A stretch of DNA of 64,000 nucleotides from NCBI GenBank assembly GCA_947503835.1, contig CANNFM010000001.1:1-64000 (forward strand), in the 5' to 3' direction. Shown in pieces: positions 8,199 to 16,824 of the stretch. A model generated the notes under the pieces. That model was given only the letters and a program-made list of their open reading frames with translations, ran no database searches and had not been told where the DNA came from. This DNA is from an uncultured Aquimarina sp. GTDB lineage: Bacteria > Bacteroidota > Bacteroidia > Flavobacteriales > Flavobacteriaceae. The position numbers and the translations under genes are program-made. The stretch's first letter is position 1. Each line of letters opens with the position of its first letter.

Positions 8199-9677
8199 AT
8201 GACCAAACAAAATATAAACTCAAAACTGAAGCTATCAAAAGAAGAGATGCAAGAATATGGATATAAAATCATTGACCATATTGTAGATCATTTTGAAACT
8301 CAAAATTTAAAAAAACCCGTTACCATTGCAACAAGAGAAGAAATGGATTTGTTATTAACAGAAGCCATTCCTGATCAGCCAACACCTGCCACTGAGGTCT
8401 TAGATTTTGTAATGGATCATGTTATCCCGAACAGTAATATAGTATCTCATCCAAAGTCGTATTCTTTTGTACCTGGGCCAAGTAACTATATAAGTGTAAT
8501 GGCGGATACTTTAGCTACCGGTTTTAATATATTTTCTGGTGGTTGGGCAGCATCTCCTGCTGCTGCAGAATTAGAAATTGTAACCATGAATTGGTTGCTT
8601 AAGATTTTTGGGTTTCCAACAAAAAAAGGAGGAGGCATATTCACCAGTGGTGGCTCAATGGCTAATCTTACTGCCTTAGTAACTGCAAGAAGAATAAAAT
8701 GCAAAGATGATTTTTCTAAGGCTATAATTTACCTATCCGATCAAGCCCATTCCTCAAACATTAAAGCAATTAAGGTTATTGGCTTTAAAAAAGAGCAAAT
8801 TCGTATCATCCCAACAGACATAGAATTTAAAATATCATTAAATAAACTAAAAAATGCTATTGCCAAAGATCGACTAGAAGGGCTACAACCTTTTTGCATC
8901 ATTGCTTCTGCAGGAACTACAAATACAGGTACTGTAGATCCTCTTGATCAAATTGCAACCATTTGCGAAAACGAAAACTTATGGATGCACGTTGATGGAG
9001 CTTATGGCGGAGCAGCAATTCTAGCAAACCAAGGGGATCAGCTTTTAAAAGGTATCGAAAAAGCAGATTCATTAACCGTAGATCCTCATAAATGGTTTTT
9101 TCAACCCTATGAGATAGGTTGTTTATTGGTAAAAGATCATAATTGGCTCAGTAGTACTTTTACAGAAAAACCAGAATACCTTAGAGATATCGAAGGAAAT
9201 GAATCTGAAATCAATTTTTACGACCATGGGATTCAATTAACTCGTCGTTTTCGTGCATTAAAGTTTTACATGTCTTTAAAAACATTTGGTTTGGATAGCT
9301 TTAAAAAAGCCATTCAATACACGATAGATCTTGCCGAACAAACTGAAGCTATCTTAAGAAAAAGCAGTAATTGGGAAATCACATCTCCCGCAACATTAGC
9401 GATCATTAATTTTAGATACCATCCCATAGGTTATCATTTAACTGAAGAAGAGTTGGATCGTATAAATCAAAATATTTCTAATAAAATAATTGCTTCAAGA
9501 GAAGCACTTTTGGTTACCACAGTATTGCAAGGCCAAATAGTGCTTAGAATGTGTCTTATAAACCCCCGAACTACCTTTGAAGATATACGGGATACTATAG
9601 AAAAATGTGAAGTATTTGCAGAAGAGGAGTTAACAAGAATACAAAAAAACACTGTAGCTAAGAAACTGTCAAACTAA
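8199..9677 (+). CDS. PLP-dependent group II amino-acid decarboxylase
   Basis: A 492-residue cytosolic enzyme of the aromatic-amino-acid/glutamate/diaminobutyrate decarboxylase family (fold type I PLP). Visible active-site elements are the cofactor-stacking histidine in DQAHSS (H184), HVDGAYGG with the pyridine-binding Asp (D265), and the Schiff-base lysine in VDPHKWFFQP (K298). FTSGGSMANLTAL (148-160) binds phosphate. Length matches AADC-like decarboxylases. The substrate is not predictable by eye; aromatic amino acids or 2,4-diaminobutyrate are plausible. Its 3' end overlaps the convergent DUF2797 gene by 20 bp. Confidence 0.88.
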   Translation: MTKQNINSKLKLSKEEMQEYGYKIIDHIVDHFETQNLKKPVTIATREEMDLLLTEAIPDQPTPATEVLDFVMDHVIPNSNIVSHPKSYSFVPGPSNYISVMADTLATGFNIFSGGWAASPAAAELEIVTMNWLLKIFGFPTKKGGGIFTSGGSMANLTALVTARRIKCKDDFSKAIIYLSDQAHSSNIKAIKVIGFKKEQIRIIPTDIEFKISLNKLKNAIAKDRLEGLQPFCIIASAGTTNTGTVDPLDQIATICENENLWMHVDGAYGGAAILANQGDQLLKGIEKADSLTVDPHKWFFQPYEIGCLLVKDHNWLSSTFTEKPEYLRDIEGNESEINFYDHGIQLTRRFRALKFYMSLKTFGLDSFKKAIQYTIDLAEQTEAILRKSSNWEITSPATLAIINFRYHPIGYHLTEEELDRINQNISNKIIASREALLVTTVLQGQIVLRMCLINPRTTFEDIRDTIEKCEVFAEEELTRIQKNTVAKKLSN

Positions 9678-10452
9678 CCACGTACCCTTCATTATTACGC
9701 ACATTAAAAACGGTATTATCTTCAAAAATAAGATACTGCCCCTTAATACCTTTTAAAGTTCCCGAAAACTCTGGTGTCTTTTCTAGATTAAGGCTTTTTA
9801 ATTTATCAGGATATTGTATCACTGGGAATTTAAGTTCAGTTTCTTTTCCGTTTTCAATAAAATACTCCTTTACTTCTTCGGGAATAAAATCTTTAAGGTT
9901 ATTTTTATATGCAATTAGATCTTCATCAACCACTTCATTTTTAAGCATTGTACGCCAATTGGTTTTATCGGCCACATGTTCCTTTAAAGCAACTTCGGTA
10001 ATCCCTGCCAAATATCGATTAGGGACCTCAACAATTTCGATAGCTTCATGCGCACCTTGATCAATCCAACGCGTTGGTACCTGGGATTTTCGGGTCACTC
10101 CTACTTTAACATTACTAGAATTTGCCAAATACACAATATGTGGTTGCAGTTGTGCTTTTTTTTCGAATTCAAGATCTCTATCCTCAACACCTAAATGCGC
10201 AGTACTTAACTCTGGACGCATTACCCAATCTCCAACTTGGGGTTGATTATAAAAATCATCATAACAATACCCTTGTCTATATATTTTTTTATTCTCACCA
10301 CAAGCAAGACACTGATACCCTACAAATTCTATACGTAATTTCTTATTTAATAATTGGTTTACATGAATAAAATCAGCCTCAAAAACCAGGTAATACTGAA
10401 TCGGATCCCCTATCTCTGTTTGCATTTTGGTAAGTACTCCTTGGTATTGCAT
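9658..10452 (-). CDS. DUF2797 family protein
   Basis: A 264-residue soluble protein of the DUF2797 family, function unknown. An N-terminal putative metal site is visible as C48-x2-C51 with another cysteine at C63 (YQCLACGE...GYCYDD). The central segment RKSQVPTRWIDQGAHEAIEIVEVPNRYLAGITEVALK is the family core. The 3' end is convergent with, and overlaps, the decarboxylase gene by 20 bp. It is divergent from the GH3 gene across a 115-bp gap where no consensus promoter was seen. Confidence 0.85.
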   Translation of the reverse strand: MQYQGVLTKMQTEIGDPIQYYLVFEADFIHVNQLLNKKLRIEFVGYQCLACGENKKIYRQGYCYDDFYNQPQVGDWVMRPELSTAHLGVEDRDLEFEKKAQLQPHIVYLANSSNVKVGVTRKSQVPTRWIDQGAHEAIEIVEVPNRYLAGITEVALKEHVADKTNWRTMLKNEVVDEDLIAYKNNLKDFIPEEVKEYFIENGKETELKFPVIQYPDKLKSLNLEKTPEFSGTLKGIKGQYLIFEDNTVFNVRNNEGYVVSLTVS

Positions 10453-10567
10453 AAAATTTTGTTATAAATTGACCCTGCGAGAAGAATGAAATTATTTTTA
10501 TTATTTTAGTTGACAACAACCAAAAATAGTAAGTTAAAACTATTTAAGCCAAAATATACATCAAAAA

Positions 10568-12100
10568 ATGTCAATCCCTATAGTTAATTCTATTGCCAGC
10601 TGGTTCTTAAAAAAGCGCTTTCACCAAATGGAACTTTTCCTTAAGTATCCTAATGAAGTTCAGCTTGAATTATTAAATGTACTATTGGAAACGGGAAAAA
10701 ATACAGAATTTGGAAAAAATTATGATTTTGCATCCATACGCAATTATGAAACATTTGCAGCACGTGTTCCTATTAGGACATATGAAGATTATGAATCAAT
10801 GATTGAGAGAAGTCGTCATGGCGAAAACAATATTTTTTGGCCTACTCCCATTAGATGGTTTGCCAAATCTAGCGGGACAACTAGTGCAAAAAGTAAATTT
10901 ATACCCGTAAGTCAAGAATCGTTAGAAGATTGTCATTTTGCCGCAGGAAAAGATCTTTTATGTATGTACCTTAATAATAATGAGGACTCTAAACTTTTTA
11001 CTGGTAAAAGTCTTCGATTAGGAGGCAGTAAAGAATTATATAAAGAAAATGGAACCTCTTACGGGGATCTATCTGCTATCATTATAGATAATATGCCATT
11101 TTGGGCTGATTTTAGTTCTACCCCTAGTAGCGAAGTATCATTAATGAGTGATTGGGAATTTAAAATGAAAGCTATCGTTAATGAAACGATCCAGGAAAAT
11201 GTAACAAGTTTAGCGGGTGTTCCTTCATGGATGCTTGTTTTACTTAATCAAGTACTAGAAACTACCGGAAAAGAAAATCTCTTTGAAATCTGGAATAATC
11301 TCGAAGTATATTTTCATGGTGGCGTAAGTTTTGAACCTTACAAAGATCAATACAGTAAAATTTTGCCAAAGAGCACTTTTAAATATTATGAAATCTATAA
11401 TGCCTCAGAGGGGTTCTTTGCTATTCAGGATCATAATGACTCTTCAGAATTATTATTAATGCTAGATTATGGGATATTTTATGAATTCATCCCCATGGAC
11501 ACTTACGGAACTACTTCCGAAAAGGTAATCCCTTTAAGCCAGGTAGAGGTAGGAAAAAATTATGCGGTTATCATCACCACCAACGCCGGATTATGGAGGT
11601 ACAAAATCGGTGACACCGTACGTTTTACATCAATTAATCCTTATAGAATCAAGGTATCAGGAAGAACAAAACACCACATCAATGTATTCGGAGAAGAGTT
11701 AATTATTGAAAATGCCGAAGAAGCTTTGAAAAATACAACAAGGCAAACTAATTCTGAAATTGTTGATTATACAGTAGCTCCTATTTTTATGAAAGGAAAA
11801 GAAAAAGGTGCGCACGAATGGGTTATTGAATTTAAAAAACCTCCTGAAAATCTTACTGAATTTGTACATATCCTTGATCAAAACTTGCAGCAGGTTAATA
11901 GTGATTATGAAGCCAAAAGATATAATAACACAACACTTAATATACTTCAGCTTTGTGAAGCAAGACCAAATTTGTTTTATGATTGGTTAAAAAAGAACGG
12001 AAAACTAGGAGGACAACATAAAATTCCAAGATTATCCAATAAACGAACATATGTAGAAGAATTATTGGCGCTCAATAAGGTTAACTCTTGCTCTTCTTAA
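10568..12100 (+). CDS. GH3 family acyl-adenylating protein
   Basis: A 510-residue protein of the GH3 (auxin-responsive promoter) family. Plant members are acyl-acid amido synthetases that adenylate a carboxylate and conjugate it to an amino acid; bacterial members are mostly uncharacterised. The nucleotide-binding motif SSGTTSAKSKFIPVS (101-115), a second motif EIYNASEGFFAIQD and the hinge segment LWRYKIGDTVRFT...VSGRTKHHINVFGEEL are visible, so the adenylation machinery seems intact. Length is slightly below plant enzymes (about 575-610). The substrate is unknown. The gene stands alone. Confidence 0.88.
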   Translation: MSIPIVNSIASWFLKKRFHQMELFLKYPNEVQLELLNVLLETGKNTEFGKNYDFASIRNYETFAARVPIRTYEDYESMIERSRHGENNIFWPTPIRWFAKSSGTTSAKSKFIPVSQESLEDCHFAAGKDLLCMYLNNNEDSKLFTGKSLRLGGSKELYKENGTSYGDLSAIIIDNMPFWADFSSTPSSEVSLMSDWEFKMKAIVNETIQENVTSLAGVPSWMLVLLNQVLETTGKENLFEIWNNLEVYFHGGVSFEPYKDQYSKILPKSTFKYYEIYNASEGFFAIQDHNDSSELLLMLDYGIFYEFIPMDTYGTTSEKVIPLSQVEVGKNYAVIITTNAGLWRYKIGDTVRFTSINPYRIKVSGRTKHHINVFGEELIIENAEEALKNTTRQTNSEIVDYTVAPIFMKGKEKGAHEWVIEFKKPPENLTEFVHILDQNLQQVNSDYEAKRYNNTTLNILQLCEARPNLFYDWLKKNGKLGGQHKIPRLSNKRTYVEELLALNKVNSCSS

Positions 12101-12167
12101 GAATAAAACAAAATTAATCTAAAACACGACTTTTTCTTCTTAAATTATGAATTGACAAGCATTAAAA

Positions 12168-12195
12168 TTACGGTTATACCGTAAAAATATTATGT
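12168..12195. promoter_or_regulatory. 28-bp element containing dyad TTACGGTTATACCGTAA
   Basis: The first 17 bp (12168-12184) form a perfect inverted repeat, TTACGG-TTATA-CCGTAA. Aligned without gaps to 41136-41163, most of the 28 positions agree, including the trailing ATTATGT. Both elements end about 150 bp before the start codon of a secreted-protein gene, which suggests binding by a common regulator. Confidence 0.5.
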
Positions 12196-12276
12196 AAGAA
12201 TCGTCGTTTTTGGCAAAAATATTAGTATTTCATCCTCCAAAAAAAGCGTTTGATCTAAAAATTCGCAATTCATTTT

Positions 12277-12304
12277 TTGTACTCTGTTTTTCATATTAAA
12301 TTTG
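12277..12304 (+). promoter_or_regulatory. Promoter of the 116-residue secreted protein gene
   Basis: TTG (12277-12279), 17-bp spacer, TAAATTTG (12297-12304): an exact Bacteroidota housekeeping promoter, 38 bp before the ATG at 12343. Confidence 0.65.
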
Positions 12305-12342
12305 ATACCAGATAGTTACAAACTCATCAAAGCCCCTTACAT

Positions 12343-12693
12343 ATGAAAACCATACTATTTCTTTTTGTTTTTTTCACGTTAACTACTAGTGGCAAAGCAC
12401 AAGAAACCAAAACTATTGACACTAAAAATGAATCTAAGTCGATAGTTGTCAAAAAAACAAACCATACGACTTCTATAAAAAATAGTATTGCATCTATAAG
12501 TGACAATTCCTTTGAAGAAAATATATGCTATGCAGAAATATCTAAAGTAACTTTTTACCAGGCATTAATTAAGCAAAATGGTTTTAACATAAACATTAAA
12601 GACAATGAAAATGAAGATGTTGTGGGTTTTGCCTTAAAGAGTACCGAAGAGATCATCACTAACAATAAGGAACGAATATCATATTCTAAATAA
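12343..12693 (+). CDS. Small secreted protein, unknown function
   Basis: A 116-residue protein with signal peptide (about 1-19, MKTILFLFVFFTLTTSGKA then QETK). The mature part is lysine/threonine/serine-rich, then carries a more structured C-terminal segment (ENICYAEISKVTFYQALIKQNGFNINIKD) with one cysteine. I recognise no family. It has its own consensus promoter, an upstream dyad shared with the gene at 41315, and a strong terminator, so it is a single-gene unit. Confidence 0.75.
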   Translation: MKTILFLFVFFTLTTSGKAQETKTIDTKNESKSIVVKKTNHTTSIKNSIASISDNSFEENICYAEISKVTFYQALIKQNGFNINIKDNENEDVVGFALKSTEEIITNNKERISYSK

Positions 12694-12724
12694 TATGCTA
12701 TAATACCCAACTAATCAACCAACA

Positions 12725-12760
12725 AAAAACACCGTTATAAATTTATAACGGTGTTTTTTT
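12725..12760. terminator. Bidirectional terminator between the secreted protein gene and clpX
   Basis: Long near-perfect palindrome AACACCGTTATAAA / TTTATAACGGTGTT with A-run before and T-run after, placed between convergent genes, so it can serve both strands. Confidence 0.92.
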
Positions 12761-12797
12761 ATTGAAATTTCTTAAGCTTTTAGGTATTCATTCTTTT

Positions 12798-14030
12798 TTA
12801 AGAAACGGCTTTAAGTTTTTTGATAGTAGACTTATTCATTTTCTTCTCAGCATAATCTTTAGTCACTCTAAACTCGGTTTCTTCACTCTCAGGTAATTCA
12901 AACATCGCATCTGTTAAGATAGCTTCACAAAGTGATCTTAATCCTCTTGCACCAAGCTTATATTCCATAGCTTTCTCTACGATATAATCTAAAGCACCAT
13001 CGGTAATCGAAAAAGATATGCTATCCATTTCAAATAATTTCTTGTATTGCTTTATTATCGCATTTTTAGGTGCTGTTAGTATAGATCTTAACGTTTCTTG
13101 ATCTAATGGGTCCATATACGAAAGCACTGGGAGTCTTCCGATTATTTCGGGAATTAGTCCAAAGTCCTTTAAATCTTTAGGTATTATATATTGAAGCAAA
13201 TTATCTTTTTCAATAGTATCCTCGCTTTTAGAAGCGCTATACCCAACGGCCTGCATGTTTAAACGCTTCTGGATCATTTTTTCGATACCATCAAAAGCTC
13301 CTCCTGCAATAAAGAGAATATTTTCGGTGTTCACCTCAATAAATTTTTGATCCGGATGTTTTCTTCCTCCTTTTGGCGGAACATTAACTACAGTTCCCTC
13401 CAACAGTTTAAGTAACGCCTGCTGAACTCCTTCTCCAGATACATCTCTTGTAATACTTGGGTTATCGCTTTTACGGGCAATTTTATCAATCTCATCAATA
13501 AAAACGATTCCTCTTTGTGCTTTTTCAAGATTATAATCTGCAGCCTGTAGAAGCCTGGTTAAAATACTCTCTACATCTTCTCCTACATATCCTGCTTCGG
13601 TAAGCACAGTAGCATCTACTATAGCCAAAGGCACGTTAAGCATTCTGGCAATGGTTTTAGCCATCAATGTTTTACCTGTACCCGTTTGACCCACCATGAT
13701 GATATTACTTTTCTGAATCTCAATATCATCCTCAGTTTGGGGCTGAAGTAATCTTTTATAGTGATTATATACTGCGACAGACATTACTTTCTTGGTAAAC
13801 TCTTGTCCTATGATATATTCATCTAAAAATTTCTTAATAGCCATCGGTTTGCGTAGCATCAATTCGCTACTTAACTCACCTGTTTCATCTTCTTTGGCTT
13901 CTTCTACTACAATCCCATGAGCTTGGACAATACATCGGTCACATATATGTGCATCTAATCCTGCTATCAGCAAATTAGTCTCAGGCTTTTTTCTCCCACA
14001 AAAAGAGCATTCTAAATCTTCTTTGGCCAT
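12798..14030 (-). CDS. clpX: ATP-dependent Clp protease ATP-binding subunit ClpX
   Basis: AAA+ unfoldase that feeds tagged proteins to ClpP. From the ATG at 14030 it has 410 residues; a longer in-frame extension starts with TTG at 14045, but [10 protein letters not shown] is the usual ClpX N-terminus. A C4 zinc-binding domain lies at residues about 8-33 (CSFC and CDRC), Walker A is GQTGTGKT, pore loop GYVGED, Walker [13 protein letters not shown]. The C-terminal sensor-2 segment [16 protein letters not shown] is complete. It lies 170 bp downstream of clpP, in the order tig, clpP, clpX on the minus strand. Confidence 0.97.
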   Translation of the reverse strand: MAKEDLECSFCGRKKPETNLLIAGLDAHICDRCIVQAHGIVVEEAKEDETGELSSELMLRKPMAIKKFLDEYIIGQEFTKKVMSVAVYNHYKRLLQPQTEDDIEIQKSNIIMVGQTGTGKTLMAKTIARMLNVPLAIVDATVLTEAGYVGEDVESILTRLLQAADYNLEKAQRGIVFIDEIDKIARKSDNPSITRDVSGEGVQQALLKLLEGTVVNVPPKGGRKHPDQKFIEVNTENILFIAGGAFDGIEKMIQKRLNMQAVGYSASKSEDTIEKDNLLQYIIPKDLKDFGLIPEIIGRLPVLSYMDPLDQETLRSILTAPKNAIIKQYKKLFEMDSISFSITDGALDYIVEKAMEYKLGARGLRSLCEAILTDAMFELPESEETEFRVTKDYAEKKMNKSTIKKLKAVS

Positions 14031-14200
14031 TGTATTTAGTTTCAATTAAAATTCCTATCCTTTTTTTTATTTTAAGATAGAACTCGCATAATAAACCATT
14101 TAGGTTACGATTAATCCTTTATTACGCTATTTTTATAAGGTTTTCTGTTTGTATTTAACTACGTAAAGAGGAAAAAACCTCTTTCTAACAGGAAAATCCT

Positions 14201-14875
14201 TTATTCTCTAGTTAAAATCTCATCAATCATTCCGTACTCTAGTGCTTTATCAGCCTTCATCCAATAATCTCTATCACTATCTTCATATACCTTATCATAG
14301 GTTTGCCCGGAGTGCTTAGAAATAATCTTATACAACTCTTCTTTTAAGATTAAAATCTCTCGAGCAGTAATCTCTATATCACTTGCCTGTCCTTGAGCTC
14401 CTCCTAATGGCTGGTGAATCATTACACGACTATGTGGCAACCCAGAGCGTTTCCCTTTCTGACCTGCACATAATAATACTGCACCCATTGAAGCTGCCAT
14501 ACCTGTACAAATTGTTGCTACATCGGGTTTTATAAATTGCATAGTATCATAAATCCCAAGGCCTGCATAAACACTACCTCCAGGAGAATTAATATAAATT
14601 TGAATATCTTTTGAAGAATCTACACTTTCAAGAAACAATAATTGAGCTTGAATAATATTAGCTACCTGATCGTTAATACCTGTACCCATAAATATGATTC
14701 GATCCATCATTAATCTAGAGAAAACGTCAAAAATAGCAATATTCATTTGACGTTCTTCGATGATATTAGGAGTCATACCCGTTGGGTACATACTACTTAC
14801 TATTTTACCATAGTAATTACTATTAATTCCATGGTGTTGTGTAGCATATTTTTCGAATTCTTTTCCGTAATCCAT
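14201..14875 (-). CDS. clpP: ATP-dependent Clp protease proteolytic subunit ClpP
   Basis: A 224-residue self-compartmentalising serine peptidase. The catalytic triad is visible as S129 (GMAASMGA), H154 (VMIHQPLGG) and D203 (SDRDYW). The N-terminal extension before IFDVFSRLMMDRIIFMG is about 45 residues, slightly longer than in E. coli, as is usual in Bacteroidota. It is located between tig and clpX; the tig terminator lies in the preceding gap, so clpP probably has its own promoter or depends on read-through. Confidence 0.97.
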   Translation of the reverse strand: MDYGKEFEKYATQHHGINSNYYGKIVSSMYPTGMTPNIIEERQMNIAIFDVFSRLMMDRIIFMGTGINDQVANIIQAQLLFLESVDSSKDIQIYINSPGGSVYAGLGIYDTMQFIKPDVATICTGMAASMGAVLLCAGQKGKRSGLPHSRVMIHQPLGGAQGQASDIEITAREILILKEELYKIISKHSGQTYDKVYEDSDRDYWMKADKALEYGMIDEILTRE

Positions 14876-14903
14876 ATTTCTTTTTGCTGAAAATTTTATT
14901 TAT

Positions 14904-14938
14904 AAAAAAGGCGTTAAACTAAAGATGGTTTAACGCCC
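14904..14938 (-). terminator. Terminator downstream of tig, before clpP
   Basis: On the minus strand, GGCGTTAAAC / GTTTAACGCC (10-bp stem, 8-nt loop) followed by six T. It separates tig from clpP, limiting or attenuating co-transcription. Confidence 0.88.
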
Positions 14939-14978
14939 TAAATATAAGTATAAATTCCTTAGTAAATTACAACATTAA

Positions 14979-16301
14979 TTATTTGTAAACTTCTTTTATG
15001 AATTCGTCAAAACTAACCTCTTTAGGTTTAAGTTTCGCGTTCTCTTTATAATAATTTAACAATTTCTGACTCATCAATTGCTCAGAAATTCGTTTAACTT
15101 CTTCTTGATTTGATAATATTCTAGCTGCAATATCTTCTAATTCTTTGTCCTCAGGAGAAGTTTGCCCAAATTGAGCCATCTGTCCTTTAATCAAGTCTTT
15201 AGCAAAACCTTTAAGCTCTTCAAAAGTAACTTGAAGATTATTATCGTTAATTATTTTTCCTTCGATCAACTGATAACGTAATCCTTTTTCACTTTTTTCA
15301 TACTCATCTTTAGCCTGATCCTCGGTTAAAGGCTGCTCTCCAGTAGCACGAATCCACTTTTGCAAGAACTCAACTGGTAGTTCGAACTTGGTGTTTTCTA
15401 GAGCATTCTCTGTGATATCATTAAGTAATCGCTGATCTGATTGTTGCTCGAATTGACGCTCTGCATCTTCCTTGATTTTTTCTTTAAGCTCTGTAACTGT
15501 TTTCACATTACCAGGGCCATATAGTTTATCAAATAAATCCTGATCCAGATCCGCAAGTTCTTGAGTGTTTATTTCTGAAATGGTAAAAGAAACTTCGATA
15601 TCTAAATCATGAGCATCGTCATGGTTGATTTTTAGTGCAGCAATGAGATCGTGATCGTCACTAAACAACCCTTTTGTTTTGAGCTGGACAACATCTCCAA
15701 CCTTAGCACCAATAAATTTATCTAGATTTTTCTTTCCTTTAATCTTCTCTAAAGAAATAGTAGATGCGTTATTGATCTCTTTTTCATCATTAGTAAAAGT
15801 ACCCGCAACCAAATCATCCTTTTCTACAGTGTCTTTAGAGATAAGTTTACCGTATTGTTTTTGGATGGTTTTGATTTGATTTTCAATCATCTCATCTGTA
15901 GCGGTAATTTTATAGTGAGTAATGGGTTTTTTCCCATTTAATTTTACTTCAAATTTTGGCGCTAACCCAAGTTCAAATTCAAAAGAATAACTATCAGAAT
16001 CCCAATCAAAATTCTCTTGTTCTTTAGGTAATGGATTTCCTAAAACATCGAGTTTTTCTTCGGTAAGATATTTATTCAATGCATCTTGTAACAACTTGTT
16101 AACTTCATCTACCAAAACTGCTTTCCCGTATTGTTTTTTCACAAGTCCCATAGGAACATGGCCTTTTCTAAAACCAGGAATATTGGCATTCTTACGGTAG
16201 TCCTTAAGGATGTTATCTACCTTATCACTATAATCTGCTTTGGCGATATCTACTGTTACAACAGCATTTAATTCGTCTAATTGTTCTTTTGAAATATTCA
16301 T
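14979..16301 (-). CDS. tig: Trigger factor (ribosome-associated chaperone)
   Basis: A 440-residue chaperone that binds nascent chains at the ribosome exit. The N-terminal ribosome-binding domain contains the signature loop NIPGFRKGHVP (residues about 39-49). The middle FKBP-like domain is degenerate (DDLVAGTFTNDEKEIN), typical of Bacteroidota, and the long helical C-terminal arms begin around residue 260. The arrangement tig-clpP-clpX is classical. A consensus promoter lies just upstream at 16336-16365 and a strong terminator just downstream. Confidence 0.95.
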   Translation of the reverse strand: MNISKEQLDELNAVVTVDIAKADYSDKVDNILKDYRKNANIPGFRKGHVPMGLVKKQYGKAVLVDEVNKLLQDALNKYLTEEKLDVLGNPLPKEQENFDWDSDSYSFEFELGLAPKFEVKLNGKKPITHYKITATDEMIENQIKTIQKQYGKLISKDTVEKDDLVAGTFTNDEKEINNASTISLEKIKGKKNLDKFIGAKVGDVVQLKTKGLFSDDHDLIAALKINHDDAHDLDIEVSFTISEINTQELADLDQDLFDKLYGPGNVKTVTELKEKIKEDAERQFEQQSDQRLLNDITENALENTKFELPVEFLQKWIRATGEQPLTEDQAKDEYEKSEKGLRYQLIEGKIINDNNLQVTFEELKGFAKDLIKGQMAQFGQTSPEDKELEDIAARILSNQEEVKRISEQLMSQKLLNYYKENAKLKPKEVSFDEFIKEVYK

Positions 16302-16335
16302 AATCTACTACGATTTACTACTAAAAATTGGGTTG

Positions 16336-16365
16336 CAAAAGTAATACTTTTTTATGTCCCAACAA
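16336..16365 (-). promoter_or_regulatory. Promoter of tig
   Basis: On the minus strand TTG (16365-16363), 19-bp spacer, TACTTTTG (16343-16336), an exact TAnnTTTG box, giving a leader of about 30 nt. Confidence 0.65.
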
Positions 16366-16394
16366 ATTTTTAACTACTTGAAAAACAGTTAGCT

Positions 16395-16736
16395 TTAATC
16401 TTTTTTCAAAATAGAATGTAGTATCGATTGAAAAACTGATAACAATACGCTAAATATCAAGGCCCAAAGCCATCCGCGAACATCGAAACCGGCTATAAAA
16501 TAATCTGCCAACAAAATAATTGCGGCATTAATAACCAAAAGAAACAACCCTAAAGTAATTATAGTAGCTGGCAATGTTAAAATTACTAAAATAGGCTTTA
16601 CAATTGCATTTAAAATTGCCAAAACAAGCGCTACAATCAAGGCGCTAACATAATTATTAATTGCTACACCGGGTAGCACCTCTGCCAATAACAGCACGGC
16701 AACAGCCGTTAGAATCAATTTTAATAAAAATTTCAT
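16395..16736 (-). CDS. Phage-holin-4_2 superfamily small membrane protein
   Basis: A 113-residue protein with about four membrane helices (LLKLILTAVAVLLLAEVLPGV, ALIVALVLAILNAIV, PATIITLGLFLLVINAAIILLADY, WLWALIFSVLLSVFQSILHS). It matches the widespread membrane family named after phage holins (PF04020), found in most bacteria as a chromosomal gene. There is no phage gene around it, so a lysis role is unlikely. Function unknown. Confidence 0.85.
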   Translation of the reverse strand: MKFLLKLILTAVAVLLLAEVLPGVAINNYVSALIVALVLAILNAIVKPILVILTLPATIITLGLFLLVINAAIILLADYFIAGFDVRGWLWALIFSVLLSVFQSILHSILKKD

Positions 16737-16767
16737 ATGCCTGTATATTTATTTTATATGAATATAA

Positions 16768-16799
16768 AAAAAACCTGCTAACAAGTTAGCAGGTTTTAT
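16768..16799. terminator. Terminator after the SGNH lipoprotein gene
   Basis: Palindrome AACCTGCTAAC / GTTAGCAGGTT with an 8-T tail on the minus strand; 28 bp downstream of the SGNH stop codon. It is strongest on the minus strand. Confidence 0.88.
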
Positions 16800-16824
16800 A
16801 TTTTATTAGAATATTGTTCTAAAT

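Noticed and set aside
10568..12100. Recent gene transfer from plants (GH3)
   Set aside because: GH3 proteins are widespread in bacteria and the base composition looks like that of the neighbours by eye; no evidence of plant origin.
16395..16736. Prophage indicator (holin-family gene)
   Set aside because: The family is a common chromosomal membrane protein; no integrase, capsid or tail gene lies nearby.
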